From: Branchiostoma floridae
Taxonomy: Eukaryota; Chordata; Leptocardii; Amphioxiformes; Branchiostomatidae
Assembly: GCF_000003815.2 (NCBI RefSeq)
Contig: NC_049988.1
Location: 3,166,419-3,230,418, forward strand
Direction of reading: 5' to 3'
DNA: 64,000 nucleotides
Both the position numbers and the translations under genes were made by a program. How positions within the stretch are numbered: the first letter of the stretch is position 1; the number at the start of each line of letters is the position of its first letter. A model generated the notes under the pieces. That model had not been told where the DNA came from. It saw nothing but the letters and a program-made list of their open reading frames with translations, and did no database searches. Of the stretch, positions 37,630 through 50,466 are shown in pieces.

Positions 37630-38200
37630 GTCACGTGGTCGTCCTCAAAAGTAGGCCAGTTTTTGCGTTTGACGAAAATTGTGAATTTTAGCCATGTTCA
37701 AAGTACTACATGTGACAAAATAAAACAGAATTCTAACTCAACTTCTTGTCAAAGAGAGATCTATGTATTGTCTATTTAATAAATGCTTGAAGAGTTTTAG
37801 ATCGTGACGTTTAGTCACGTGGTTGTCCCTGGAAGTAGGCCAATTTTTTTGCGTTTGGCAAAATTTTTAATTTTAGCCATGTTCAAAGGGTTTTCTGTGA
37901 CAAAGTGAATTTGAATTCTGATTCAACTTCTTTTCAAAGGGAAACCTAGGTATTGCCTATCTGATAAATGATTGCAGAGTTTTGAGTCATGAAATGCAGT
38001 CACGTGGTTGTCCCTGAAAGTAGGTCAATTTTTGCATTTGGCGAAAATTGTGAATTCTAGCCATTTTCAAAGTACTCTACATGATATAGCAAATTAGAAT
38101 ACTGATTCAACTTCTCGTCAAAGAAAGATCTATGTATCGCCTAACTAATAAATGCTTGAAGAGTTTCAAGTAGTGATTTTTAGTCACATAGTTGTCCCTG
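37630..38200. repeat. 184-bp tandem units in left arm of the foldback element
   Basis: GTCACGTGG-type blocks at 37630, 37814, 37999 and a decayed one at 38183 give periods of 184, 185 and 184 bp. Each unit reads GTCACGTGGTTGTCC, AAGTAGGCCA, TTTAGCCATGTTCAAAG. The right arm holds the mirror set (CACGTGAC-type blocks near 38470, 38650, 38834 and 39017). Confidence 0.85.
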
Positions 38201-39541
38201 AAAGTAGGCCATATCTAGATCTATCAAATGAATTCTAGTGAGCGTCCGCATTACAGAACGTAGCTGAAACAATATTTCATATTATGTATTGCATATCACT
38301 ACTTTAAAAGACACAGAGGCCTATCACTACTTTAAAAGACACAGAATACCTACAGCTACGTTTGACAAAACGTTTAATCATAATTCTATTCCACTTTGCT
38401 AAGTATTGTACTTCGGATGCAGCTAAAGTTTACAATTTTCATCTAAAGTGACCTACTTCCAGGGACAGCCACGTGATTCAATTTCACAATCTGAAACTCT
38501 ACAAACATTTATCATATAGGCGTTGTCTACATTTACCTTTGATAAAAAGTTGAGTTAGACTTCTTTTTACACGTAGAGTACTTTGAACATGGCTAAAATT
38601 CACAATTTTCGCCATATGCAGAAAAAGTGACCTACTTTCAGGGACAACCACGGGACTACATTTTATGACTCAAAATTCTGAAATCATTTATTAGATAGGC
38701 AATACCTAGGTTTCCCTTTGACAAGAAGTTGAATCAGAATTCAATTTCACTTTGTCACAGAAAACCCTTTAAACATGGCTAAAATTAAAAATTTTGCCAA
38801 ACGCAAAAAAAGTGGCCTACTTCCAGGGACAACCACGTGACTAAACGTCACGATCTAAAACTCTTCAAGTATTTATTAAATAGACAATACATAGATCTCT
38901 CTTTGACAAGAAGTTGAGTTAGAATTCTGTTTTATTTTGTCACATGTAGTACTTTGAACATGGCTAAAATTCACAATTTTCGTCAAACGCAAAAACTGGC
39001 CTACTTTTGAGGACGACCACGTGACAACCAAACAAGACCCCAAACTTTGCAACAATGCATTTGATAGATATATCAATCATCTATACAGGGTACAAATTTC
39101 AAGTCAAAAAAATTACCAGCTCGGCACTTATGGTGTTACAAAGTTGGGCCAAAAATTACGTTATTTTGAAGCTTGAAACATTGTATTGTTTTGATGCTGC
39201 CCTAGACCTCAATTTTATCTCGTTGGAAATTTCACAACAATTTCTAAAAAGCCAAAATGTTGGTCTATTCAGATCTTGTTTTGTTTTGACGATACAATAA
39301 AAGGTGTTGGAGTGACAATGCCGTAAAGTATGCCGATTTCCGTGTTTTTCAGATGCGGAAATTGGGGAAAATGGCCAGAAAACTTTGTTGGCCCGTTACC
39401 ATGGCAACAAGGAGTTTTGATCTAAAAGAAAGCTATTTTGAGGGGTTGTGGACCAAGTACTATCACTGTGCAAAATATGAGCCAAATCGATTTTTTGACC
39501 TTTGCCACCATTGTTTGATCCTTACAGACATTTACTCTTAA

Positions 39542-39850
39542 GGCCTCTCTCCGCAACACACGTACATGGGAGAAGTTTCTAACACGATGTCAGACCAAGG
39601 ACGTTATATCAGACGTAGTTATTCGGGATCTTTTGTACAACGCGGCTGCATGGCCCGATACCGTATCCGTGTGCTTGTCGAGACTGGCTTCCCTCCCCAG
39701 CACACGTACGGGCGCCGGGTCTCTGTCACGGTAAGCCGCAATACCGGGCGTTTCCAGTAAACCGCGGCCTTTTCACAAGCCATAACAGATAACTACACCT
39801 GACATCGTGTTAGAAACTTCTCCCATGTACGTGTGTTAGGGAGGGAGGCC
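39542..39850. mobile_element. 309-bp MITE inserted at TTAA in the right arm of the foldback
   Basis: TTAA is on both sides (39538-39541, 39851-39854) and the equivalent site in the left arm (near 37114-37125, read in reverse) has a single TTAA with no insertion. The terminal inverted repeats are about 50 bp (GGCCTCTCTCC..., ACACACGTACATGGGAGAAG). This is piggyBac-type target behaviour. No coding content of note. Confidence 0.9.
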
Positions 39851-40735
39851 TTAAAACTCGACAAGCACGCGGATATTCAAGCTAAAACTCGATGTTTTGC
39901 TTGCCGGGCGTGCGGTACGCCGCCATTTTAACACTGAAGACTGGTGATGTTCTGCCGCGCGGGCGGCTTTTTTTCCAACATGCCTCAATTTTTGATAACA
40001 AACTATCATTACCTGGCGAGGTATGACGTTTGTCGAGAGCACTGACGGGGTTAAAGTTTTGGATGTTGTGATTTAGATGAACTAGAAAGGGATTTGTCGG
40101 GTTAGCGGCCGATTCCACGGGCCGGCGGGGGTGTTGGAGGGACGTCCCCTATGCCCGATGACCATACCATTTCCGGAGGAGCGTCCCCTAATTGAGGGAG
40201 AAACATCCCCTTTCCAAGAGGAGCGCCCCCTTGAAAGTCGAGGAGTGTCCTATTTTCTAGAGGAGTGTGCACATTCGCGAGGGATGTCCCCATTCGATTG
40301 GTCGGGGTGAAACAGCATTTCCTCATAAACTTATAGACTGAACCTTTCACTGGGAGGGGGGTTTTGGATACAATTTTCAGATATTTTTAGTCAGAGCTGA
40401 AAGAAGGAAGATTTAAAAAGGTCTAAATTGGAAGACCACAAAACACGAAAGGACAATGCAAGATCGAAAAAGTTATCAAACGCACCCTTTTGTCACTTTG
40501 TCGAAGTTGGCTCTGACTACTGATAAACATTGCACTTAAGGGACTTTGAAACATCAAACAAAGGTTGCAACGCTAGTCACTTCTGAGAAGCCATGTCTAT
40601 CTAACACCAACCATTCACGAGATTATTGTGTACACAGTAATCAAGCATAGATCTTGACATAATGTTTGATCAATGAAATGTAACGACGGGGTGGCACTAA
40701 GCATCCTTACTCGTAAAGTCACGTATTCATTCATT

Positions 40736-41060
40736 TGCTCGCTTGCTTGCTCACTCACACTATCACTGACTCACTCACTCACTGACACTCACTCACTGAC
40801 ACATACACACCTGCTCGCTTACTCACCCGCTCACTCCACTCAATCACAATCAAAATTGCACTCACTCACTCACTCACTCACTCACTCACTCACTCACTCA
40901 CTCACTCACTCAATCACTCAATCACCCACTCACTCACTCACTCGCTCCCCCACCCACTCACCCACTCATTCATTCACTCACTTACTCACTCAATCACCCA
41001 CTCACTCACTCACCCAATCACTCACTCACTCACTCACTCACTCACTCACTCACTCACTCA
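40736..41060. repeat. (CACT)n tandem repeat
   Basis: Imperfect ACTC/CACT repeat of about 325 bp. The 134-codon ORF across it is low complexity and not a gene. Confidence 0.9.
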
Positions 41061-41649
41061 TTCACTATAACCATTGACAGCTTTATCTTCACAGACGTGC
41101 ATTTTGCGCAGTTACATGTTCAATCAACCTGCCCCAATCTCATTGAAGTTTGCTTAAGCTAGTTTATCGTTTAGTTTATTGTGATAACCTTTAATCTTTA
41201 ACAAAGCCAATCTTTGGGGTCCAGAAATCAGGAAATCAGTGGCCCATCAGTGGATTAAACAAGAATTCGGAGAGAGAGGGTGGAAGCCACATATACAGAT
41301 AGACACACCAGAAACACTATCAGCATTTTTCATAAAGGTAGTTACATGTCTGAATACTTGTAGTATGTCAGTATTCCTGCAGACGTCAAATCAAACCTAA
41401 TGTGCAGAGAATATAAAAAGGAGGTTTAGAGTCCTCTAGCGACATTTTCTAAACTGCAGAAAACTCACTTATTGTGGTTTTGTTCCGGTGACGCTATTCT
41501 GTGTGTCTGACTGTCAACAACATTACTCAAGAAGCCTTTGATGGTTCCAGATGATATTTGGTAGGTGAGAAATAGGGTGGTCAAGTTCTATAATGGACCT
41601 CCTGGTGGCTTTCTAAGGTACTGCAGCGGAACTTCCGTTTTGATATCAC

Positions 41650-41870
41650 AAGGGGATTTCTTACGCGGTCACAAAGGTCGTGCGATCGTTGTACGATTTT
41701 GATGCCAAAGGATTTTCAGGCAGGCCGTGACAGAACCAACCACCGACATGAATCCAAAACAGCATTTCGTGTACCGAGGCAGTTGGCTTTAATTTGCACG
41801 AGACATACATTTTTCCCTCCAAAATGCCCGAAGTTAGCGATTGTACGACGATTGTGACCGCGCCCAACGC
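41650..41870. mobile_element. possible small MITE
   Basis: ACGCGGTCACAA near 41655 has an inverted partner (TTGTGACCGCGC) near 41855, with GATCGTTGTACGA-like text also inverted. Boundaries are uncertain. The rest of 40310-42290 shows no gene. Confidence 0.35.
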
Positions 41871-42292
41871 ATGTTCGACCGATGTGAGATCTAACCCTAG
41901 GCTATGGTAGATTATACCAAGGTAGCAAGACTTCTTCAAGCTGGTCCATTTCTTAATGTACTGCGTGACACTATGGCTGATTCTATACAGTTGAGTTCTG
42001 CAGACACCATGAACAGTTAAGGTATCTCAATTGGCTAAATTGGCATTTTGACCTTCCACTGTTTTCTTATTAATGAATTAAGAAAGAATGGAGCCATAAC
42101 GATTGTTGATAGATGGGCATTAAAGAATTCTAAATCTGATTTTTTGGGGGCCAAATTGATGACGTCATCATTTTTATTGCCTCTGATATTATTTTTTCTA
42201 TGACTAAATACAGCACTTTGGTACATACCACTGTAATGAAACTTCGTTTTTCGTTGCATAATGATGAAAGCTAAAAACTCACGGTTGCCCAA

Positions 42293-42395
42293 ACTGATAT
42301 CTACTAACGATCTGTAGTTATTAAGAATTAATTTTTTTTTACTTAGATGAAAACAAACATTTTCTAATTACTACAGATCGTTAGTAGATATCAGT
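42293..42395. repeat. 28-bp perfect-arm hairpin
   Basis: ACTGATATCTACTAACGATC continues to 28 bp and is inverted at 42368-42395 around an AT-rich loop. It could be a tiny MITE. It is not followed by a gene on either strand. Confidence 0.6.
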
Positions 42396-42839
42396 ATAAA
42401 TTGTCACACTTGTACTCCCCACGTACAGGAATGGCGTCCACGTTCATGATGATTCCATGTTGTGTGTTGGACCAGATAATTAATCTATTTCGGTATGTCA
42501 CAATCAGAACCTGAGTAACCGAATGTTATGTTGTAGGCCTTTTTTGATCGGCCAAAGGGCAGTAATGAACATTATATGAAAGCAGATTGGTAATGACATT
42601 TATATAACAAGTACAAAGGATAGGGCTGTCTGTACATCAAACAGAGCAAAATGCCTCTCATCCCACACTGCAGGCGACCGATATGTTTTACCTATTTAAC
42701 CCGTATGAAATTGCGGTCTCTGAAAACGAAACCTATCCACCCCTCGCCTCCTTTGATTAAAAAAGACCTATGCTCAGCTATACTGATTACCTGGCAATAC
42801 AGAGCAAAAATTAGGGAGACAACTAGTACTTCCGTCCTA

Positions 42840-43718
42840 TACTGCGACCAGATTTGAAATTCGACCCGGAGACGAATACTCATTTTCAAATTTGTGCTAT
42901 TTTTAAAGCCAAGCTACATGTGGGTCACGGCTTACAACTTGAACTTCAGGGGAGAAGCGGGGCCGGGACTGGTAGTCTCACGACTGTTTACCTCGGTATA
43001 TGGCTACAAACTGTCCGATGACACCTCTAACATTACCGGAGCCGTTCGATACTTCATTTTTAACGTTCAACTTGACTTGGGACATTGCTAGCTTACCAGC
43101 CGACAGCCGGAAATAAGAGCCGTGTTAACTTTGCACATTGGTATGGCGAGAATGATATGACAGCTTCGCAATACGTAGTTCGTGTGGACCGGGCCAATTG
43201 GAAGAATATACGAAGACAATACTAAATTTCATGTTGGATTTAATAGGCTAAAATCACAGATTCGTGTCGTTTATAATTTTAGTTACTAGCCAGGTCCCAC
43301 CAAATAAAGGGTTTAAGGAAAAAGCTGGTCTGGCCTGAGGGACAGGCTACCAGGCTAGGATCCAAAGGTGAGATTTCGTTAATTACAACTTGCTTTTCTC
43401 GAAGTTTTAACTGAGAAGTCCCATTTTCTTTTAATTGGTAGAGAGTAGACCTCTGTGGCTTTCTGCTGGAGTAAAACTATTGAGATAAAAATTTTGGTAT
43501 TACTTTGATGAGGTCTTATTTCATTGCTTCTTGATAAGAACCCTAAGACCCAATCAAGTAGGCTGGGGGTCATAAAACTGAAATGCTAGACATAGGCATC
43601 ATCAATTGTTTATATCATACTAAGTTTGTTTCCGTGCCTTTTCATTCTACAGTTGTGCATTCATTTCTCTACCTGCTGTCTTTGTTGATCACATTATAGA
43701 AGAGCTACGTATACGAAG
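42840..43718 (+). promoter_or_regulatory. sulfotransferase 5' flank shared with the left-edge copy
   Basis: It aligns in inverted orientation with 5233-5790 plus 567-934, including text immediately upstream of the ATG (GTTGATCACATTATAGAAG). The promoter and 5' UTR are expected in the last few hundred bases. No TATA box is obvious. A 65-codon ORF at 42894-43091 is interrupted by indels in the other copy, so it is probably not coding. Confidence 0.6.
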
Positions 43719-46700
43719 ATGGATCGCTCGCAACTGTTTGAGTACAAAGGAGTTATCTTTAACTCTCTGATGATAAACAAAGATTCGCTGGACATCATGC
43801 CTGATTATGTCATACGTGAAGATGATATCGTCATTGTGACTTATCCCAAATCAGGTAAGATATTTTTTATACACTGTATGGTCAAACAAACAAATTTGGG
43901 GGCAATTCGGCTCTTCACCCACTCGACCCAGTCCACTCTTGGTCAACTCGGCCCAACATCCTGGTAGAATCAGCCCGCTTTTTAAATTAACGGCATAACG
44001 TTATATGTGCTCATCTATGTCTGCTTAGGCCATAGGGGCATGTTCGGCCATGATGCATCCGCCATGACACATGAGTGCCCACATGAGTCAGGGGTAGGAG
44101 GAACCCCTTGTACCATTGGTCGGAAGTCCTCCTAGGAGACAGAAACTCCAAACAACAAACCTGCATCTGCTGGGGCCGTCTTACACATTGCATACAGTTG
44201 CCCCTGTAGGACTTAGTGCGCCAGTGGACGAGAAGGTGGAGAAGGAAGTGCACACCCCTTCTTCATCTTAAAAACCCAAGTGCAGGACAGGCAGACGGGT
44301 CGCCTTAAACTCACCCAGTCTGCCTACCATTGTCTTCCGAGACAGACGGATGCCAACATGTCTGCTCTGATTTATAGTAGGTCAATAATTAAAAAATAAT
44401 AATATTGATGCACGTGCATGTCATATAATGTAATCAACATGACCTAAAGCGTTGTACAATCTTAAGGGACTCACTGGATCTGGGAAATCGTCAACAAACT
44501 AATGAAGGCTGCTGGGAAGACAGATGGTAACACGCAAGACATACCGTTGTGCATGGAATCAACGCTGCCGGGATTCAGCCAGCCAGGTCACGTGATCCTG
44601 AAGGACCAACCATCACCAAGGATCATCCACACGCATCTTCAACGGCATCTGGCCCCAAAAATGATCTCCAGTTCAAAGGGAAAGGTAAAAACAGCCAGAG
44701 CCTAACCGCTGCTTGGCGAGTAGGTATCCCCCTCCATAGATCCATTAGTGTGGCCTGGTAGCTTGGAATAAAGACATCCCATTTTTTCTGTAAATCCTTT
44801 GTTAGAAGTGATATATCATATTACCCCAAATAAAGTAATCTATAGATTACAATGTAAGGAATCTTTATGCTATGATAGAGTGGACGCTTACCGCTTACCG
44901 GTCCCTTGACCGGGGGTGGTCGCGGGGGCGCTTTGCTGCTGAGCAAACTGCCTCCCTCCATCACTCCCTGTCGTGCGCCAGTGCTTGGGTGCTGGCAAGC
45001 TGCAGTCCTGTCCATTCTTTAATAGTAGTGCCATATTTTAAAAGAAAGTGTAAGTTTGAATTGTCTTGAAACTACATTAATTTGCACATGTTTTTACATC
45101 TTAAAATAGGTTAAAGTCATAGTCGTGATGCGGAACCCAAAAGACACAGCACTGTCCCGGTATCATTACGTACCCAAGCTTCAAGCATTGTATGGCATAC
45201 AAGCTGCCATTTCATGGGACAAACATGCACAAGATTTTCTGGATGGGAAAGGTACATAGAAGTAAACCAGATATTCTAGAAGTTTTAATTAATGCACTTT
45301 ACTATGTGTGAAAATTGCAGCAAGCAATTCTCTACAACTTAAGTGTTGTTATAATTCAGCCATACCATAGGTATGGTGAAATATATTGTATTCGTAATGT
45401 TTCTTTCTCCTGTCAAATCTTCGGAACACGGTATCTCCGTTGTTCCTGAACCGATTGACTTGAAATTTTTTTCATATCTGCCTTTAAAATGATTTTATTG
45501 AGGTTTTTGTCAATTTTTATGTATATTTTGGGCTCCTGTACCCTGGTATTACAGCCGAATGACATGAAATTTGGTACAAAGGTGCCCTGATCATATGCCC
45601 ACCCAGATTTAATAACACTTTTGGCATATGGTACAACAAAATGCTTAATTTTGCAATTTTTGGCCATTTTTTGACAAAAAAAGCACATTTTGCCTCCTGT
45701 ACCCTCGTTTTATAACCGAATGACCTGAAATTTGGTATAAGAGTGCCCTTCAATTATGTGCACATGAAATCAATAACAGTTTTTCTATACAGTACAACAT
45801 AATGCTCAATATTGCGATTTTATGGCCATTTTTTGACAAAAATTGGACATTTTTGGCTCCTGTTCCCTCGTTTTACAACCAAATGACCCGAAATTTGGTA
45901 AAGGGGTGCTCTAGATATTTATTCAAATGACCCATTTATAATTTTTGGCATGGAACACTTTAAAATGATATATTTGGGAAATTTTTGGGTCATTTTCCAA
46001 TGGCCTAAGGGGTCAACGACCTCAAGGCCTATTGTTGCATGAGGGAGATGGCTGAAATATGCTGTATTTGCTCTCAAGCAAATGTCGGCCTTTCTAGTTA
46101 GTATTTAGGATTATTTGGTGTAAGGCTAGCGCTGTGCAATCAATCGTTGTTAATGCCGTGCAATATCGAGTTTTGCAGGGGTGATGGGGGGGGGGGGGGG
46201 CAATTTAGTGCAAAAGTCCGTGTTCATTGAATTATGGTATGACCAACTAAGGCCACAGCAAGTAAATTTCATGGTTGACATCCTCTGCAGACTGCAAAAA
46301 TAGTGCGATAGGGCGAAAAAAACAAGATGGGTGAAAAAAAAAGATGCATATGGCTACATTTACAAAAATAGGCACCATTAAGTTGTGATGAATGTTGTAA
46401 CAAGAATTAGAGGGACAAGGCATGGTATCGGAGCCAACAAGGCATTCATTCCTGTATTCAAGACATGAATTGGTGTGGTAGAAGTGACACTAGTGTGGTA
46501 GACTGGCATCACCAACAAAGTTGGTAACCACACTCATGGCTTCCATATTGGTGTCACTTTTACAACTATCCAATAAGTTTCATTTCTACAACTACAGTCC
46601 TGGGTACCTCGCAAGTGTCACTTCTACAATCATTAGGCTACAACACAACAAATTTGCTCATTTTGGTATTTTATCGTCATGTTGACCATCCATGCAGAAG

Positions 46701-48668
46701 AAAAAAAATTCTGTTTTTTTTCTGAAATCAGGCGAAAATTAATGCGCGCGCTGATGTCATCCATAAAATTTACTTGCTGTGGCCTAAGGTAATTCGAAAA
46801 TGTTGTATTTTTGTGTCATAAACACTTTACTGTTCATTCATGTTTGCCGATCAAAGAAGACTACATGTTACTTAGGTGCAGGTTGTACAGGTGCAGGTAC
46901 AGGCCTTGAGACATATACTTAGGTCTCTGTACAGGTAAGCAGTTTTGTGACATAATTCTTTTATCTCCAGTTGTTTTTGGTGACTTCTATGACCATGTCC
47001 TCGGTTGGTGGAAGATGCAGGAAGACCCCCATTTCCTGTTTCTGAAATATGAAGACATGAGTAAGGTTGGTGTCCTTGTTACAGATAAAGCATGGCTCAA
47101 AATACTGGGTGCATAATTATTTACCAAAATTTTAGAGCTGTGCACCTAATGTTTTTACTATGGGTGCACCAGTTCACGTACTAGATGTTTTATTTTTGCA
47201 CACTATACAAAATATTCTTGAAATAAGTATCAGAAAAGAGAAGACAGTAAATCCTTTGTTTTACACTCAATTTGATGTGTACACATTAGCAATTTTGAAG
47301 AATTATATTGTGCATGCAATTTTGTTTTCTGTGCAATTAAGATTTTAGGTTAAGTGCACCTATTCTCAAAAATAAATTTCGAGCCCTGATTAGGCTAACA
47401 TTTCCAAACCGGACTCCGAAAAATAAAAAATGTTTACATAGAATTTACACAAATGATGTACACAACTATTTTCTTAACATCTTGTGTGGTTTGGTTTCCT
47501 TTATGTCATACTTTTCCGAAATCTACCCAGCCAGGCTCCGGTTTGGAAATGTGATGTATCTGTCTGTATCTGTATCTATATCTATATAACCGGCAAAACT
47601 GCCCTTCGGTTCGCATTGTGTGTGCATATATACATCGGTGACATAGGCCTTAGAACCACCCTGTTGCAAAAACATAACGGGAAGCGTAAAAAAAAATGAA
47701 TTGCGTGTGTGTCTCAGCCAGTGGAGTTTAAAGTGGGGGGGGGGGGGACAAAGTAAAGTAGGTATTACTAAGTTTTATCCAATACTTGTAGGACTTGCTC
47801 AAAGCCGTCACAAAGACAAAGGAGTTCTTGGGCATCAGTTTGGATGACGTCACCACCGCAAGTATCGCTGAATCCTGTACCTTCGCCAGTCTGACAACTG
47901 CTTGGGCTGATTCGCAGAACAAGATACAACGTATCATTGGCAGGAAAGGTAAGACTTGTCTGCCCTTGCAAAATTGGTGTGTAATGCTGGGTTGGTGCTG
48001 CATTGATGCTGGACTGATATAATCATTATGACATTTTATAACTAATGCTACCACAGTCTGACACCAATGCGGCACTATTCTATTCATTCAAGACTTTCCT
48101 AGGTTGACAGGTTATAATAACTTTGAAGTTACCGTGGCAGTTTGCACCGATGCTGCTATCCTACATCATCATCAAACCCTTTAGCATTACGGCTGCATTA
48201 CACACCATTTTTGAAAGGGCAGTGTCCATTTTTCTCTAAACGCTTCCCTGCAAAATATTCTGGCACCCATCCACCTTTATTTTAAACATGTCATTTAATT
48301 TGATCGATTTAATTCATTAGTATTGAATTATATTCATTAACAGTACAATACACATGGTTCTCAGGCAGTTTTTTGCTAGAATTGCGCCCACACATAAAGT
48401 TGACCATGTTTTTCTCCTTTCAATAAATTGGGCAAGTGGCATGCTATCAAATGAAATAATGGTTTTTGTTTTATATTGATATATAGTTTGATACTCTATA
48501 ATCGTGTCTTATAATTGGAGTCATGTTCCTTGTGTAAAACCTTTTTTTCTTACTGTAGGTGTCATTGGTGACTGGAAGAATCAGTTTACAGAGTCCCAAA
48601 GCAAGGCTTATGATGCAAAGTACAGGGAGAGGCTAGAGGGTACCGGTCTCCAGTTTGACTTTGAGTAA
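43719..48668 (+). CDS. cytosolic sulfotransferase, complete (6 exons, 285 aa)
   Basis: The enzyme transfers sulfate from PAPS to hydroxyl or amine groups of small acceptors in the cytosol. Exons: 43719-43854, 44467-44684, 45110-45251, 46971-47065, 47792-47948 and 48559-48668. They join in phase to 858 nt, the usual SULT length. Motifs: TYPKSGTHW (42-49ish, 5'-phosphosulfate loop; the GT of the motif straddles exons 1/2), HTHL with the likely catalytic His at 102, MRNPKD with Ser134 (3'-phosphate binding) and RKGVIGDWK at 248-256. The KxxxTVxxxE dimer motif is poorly kept (KNQFTESQSK), so dimerisation may differ. The acceptor cannot be inferred. Introns 1 and 3 contain repeats. A partial paralogue lies at 431-566. 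Confidence 0.96.
45531..46000. repeat. ~162-bp tandem array in sulfotransferase intron 3
   Basis: CTCCTGTACCCT-type blocks at about 45533, 45694 and 45857 are followed by ATGACNTGAAATTTGGTA and GGCCATTTTTTGACAAAAA. ORFs on the minus strand repeat with the array and are not genes. Confidence 0.7.
46251..46784. mobile_element. 534-bp MITE with TAA flanks (PIF/Harbinger-like)
   Basis: GGCCACAGCAAGTAAATTT is inverted at the right end as AAATTTACTTGCTGTGGCC. TAA is duplicated on both sides (46248-46250, 46785-46787). A 3-bp TWA duplication suggests PIF/Harbinger; no transposase is present. In sulfotransferase intron 3. Confidence 0.7.
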
Positions 48669-49303
48669 ACAGCAATGAAATCTTTTGCTGTGGATCTATT
48701 AGGTCTATACAATGGCATATGTTAGGTGCATAAAAATGCTAGTCATTTTGCTAAAGGCAAATGTAGCAAAGGATTTGCCTTTATCTTTCGGTTGTTGAAA
48801 CATATAATCTAGGCATAATACACCAGCTTCTGGATCTGTACAGCCGGTATAACCACCATTCGGCACAACACTACAGGTTTGCAAGTACGCAGCTTGGCGA
48901 CAGCTGGTTATGTTTAAATACAAAGAGCCCTAATGTACGCTAAACAATAACAAGACTCAGAGTTGACCGTCGCAAATTAAATGTAAAAGTTCAAAGAAAA
49001 ACTCCAGAAAAAAATCAACCAGAGGATTTGTCAATTTTGTCCAAAGCTAATTGAAGAGGACTATCACTTTTTATTCGATGTCCCAAATATCCTGATATAC
49101 GTAATTTACTATACACAAGCCTATCATCTTCTATACAGTCATATAGAGAACAAGTGAGGTAGCAGCCTGACCGCGGGTCGGGTGGGAGGGCTGGGACCGA
49201 GGGTGATACGGAATATGCCGTGTTGTATGTATGTCATACCCAGGTCGGAAAACAAATTTTTTTTCCAAATGATTCATATCTGTTAGTAGCATATCTCATC
49301 GTC

Positions 49304-49309
49304 AATAAA
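49304..49309 (+). promoter_or_regulatory. candidate polyadenylation signal (AATAAA) for the sulfotransferase
   Basis: First clear AATAAA downstream of the stop codon, giving a 3' UTR of about 650 nt. Not verified. Confidence 0.35.
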
Positions 49310-49408
49310 CCTTTGCACAATGCGTTATTCTGAATCACCTATGAGAAATAAATTACATGTATTTGTACCGTCTTCATTCGATTATTTCTTACTTTTTGAC
49401 ACAACAAT

Positions 49409-49560
49409 GGTGTGGCGAAATGGTAGGATATGTTTTGGTCCAGACCATAGAGGTCCTAGCTTCGAATCTCCCGCCCCGTTGACGGCGAATGGGCAGTGTG
49501 CATTTGACGTCACTGTATACGGGGAACACCCTTGGTCACAGTCTTGTGACTCAACCTAAG
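49409..49560 (+). repeat. possible tRNA-derived SINE
   Basis: TGGCGAAATGGTAGGA resembles an RNA polymerase III A box and GCTTCGAATCT, about 50 bp on, resembles a B box. No complete cloverleaf forms, so it is not a functional tRNA gene. Single copy in this window. Confidence 0.35.
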
Positions 49561-50466
49561 ATCAGAGGCCCGACTATGACAGCCGGCTAACCAACGGACT
49601 CACTACCGGGCGACAACCTTCACCGTGTATCTGCTTAGACACCTCAGTGACAAGCCAGTCTTCGAGATTTGTGAAAGTAAAAGAAAAGGTAAAAGCAACG
49701 CACTTGTCTGTACGCTTCTGTTGCGCACGCTTATGTGCTACTTATGTACAAATGTATTTACGTACCTCCTTGCTACTTGGTTTTCCTATGCAAAAACAAT
49801 TACGAAGTTGAAAGTGAAACCAGTGAAGTCGTGTTTGTTCCTCTACCGAATTCCCCAGCTTGAAAACTTAATAATGAAGGAGGTGGCTCAAACTACTACA
49901 ATGTTTATGTTTCAATCCATACCACTGTTACAAACGCGAACTGTAAACCCTAGATGCACGACATTTCATGCCGTACACGTTTTCGTCCGAGGGCTTGAGA
50001 CATCACTTTATTGTATGTATTACCTATATGTAATTTTATATTGGTCAAGACTGAAAAACTATCAGTAAATTTAAAACATTCAGTTGAGTCGGGAAAGAGC
50101 AAGGCCAAACAAGCCGTATTTGCACAATGAGTTAACAGCGGGAAGTACCTTGGTACCACGTATCTATTTATAGACTTGAAAACAATGGCGCACATGCGTA
50201 TAGTTCAAAGTGCGGAAGTCCGGTATGATGTAACGGCTTGACGCAGTTACCGGCATGAGGTGTGTTTAATTTTCAAGCAGATGTTTGGGGGGAGGGCTGA
50301 GCTGTTTTATTTCGATACACGAAGTACGTGTACACTGTTTCAACGGTAGACCAGAAAAATCCACAACTTGAGCAGATAGATTCGGTTGCGATGTTTGTCT
50401 CTTTGAAAAATGGTCAAGGTAACCATGCTCTAGAATATATATTTTTCTTTTACTCACGTATAGACT

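Larger units (their letters stand above)
36659..40309. mobile_element. 3.65 kb foldback (palindromic) transposable element
   Basis: It begins CACCCCGACC and ends GGTCGGGGTG, flanked by AAACA on both sides (36654-36658, 40310-40314). The two arms are nearly identical inverted copies of about 1.5 kb; each consists of a unique outer part and an inner array of ~184-bp tandem units. The centre (~38200-38450) is not inverted and has a direct 24-bp duplication (TATCACTACTTTAAAAGACA...). ORFs in one arm recur in mirror image in the other and look non-coding. The structure (long inverted ends made partly of tandem repeats) resembles foldback elements of flies and sea urchins. Family assignment is inference. 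Confidence 0.85.

Noticed and set aside
40673-41077. 134-codon ORF with His/Ser/Leu repeats
   Set aside because: Low-complexity CACT repeat; no start context or splice signals.
42894-43091. 65-codon ORF in the sulfotransferase flank
   Set aside because: The inverted duplicate carries indels that break the frame, so conservation is of DNA and not protein.
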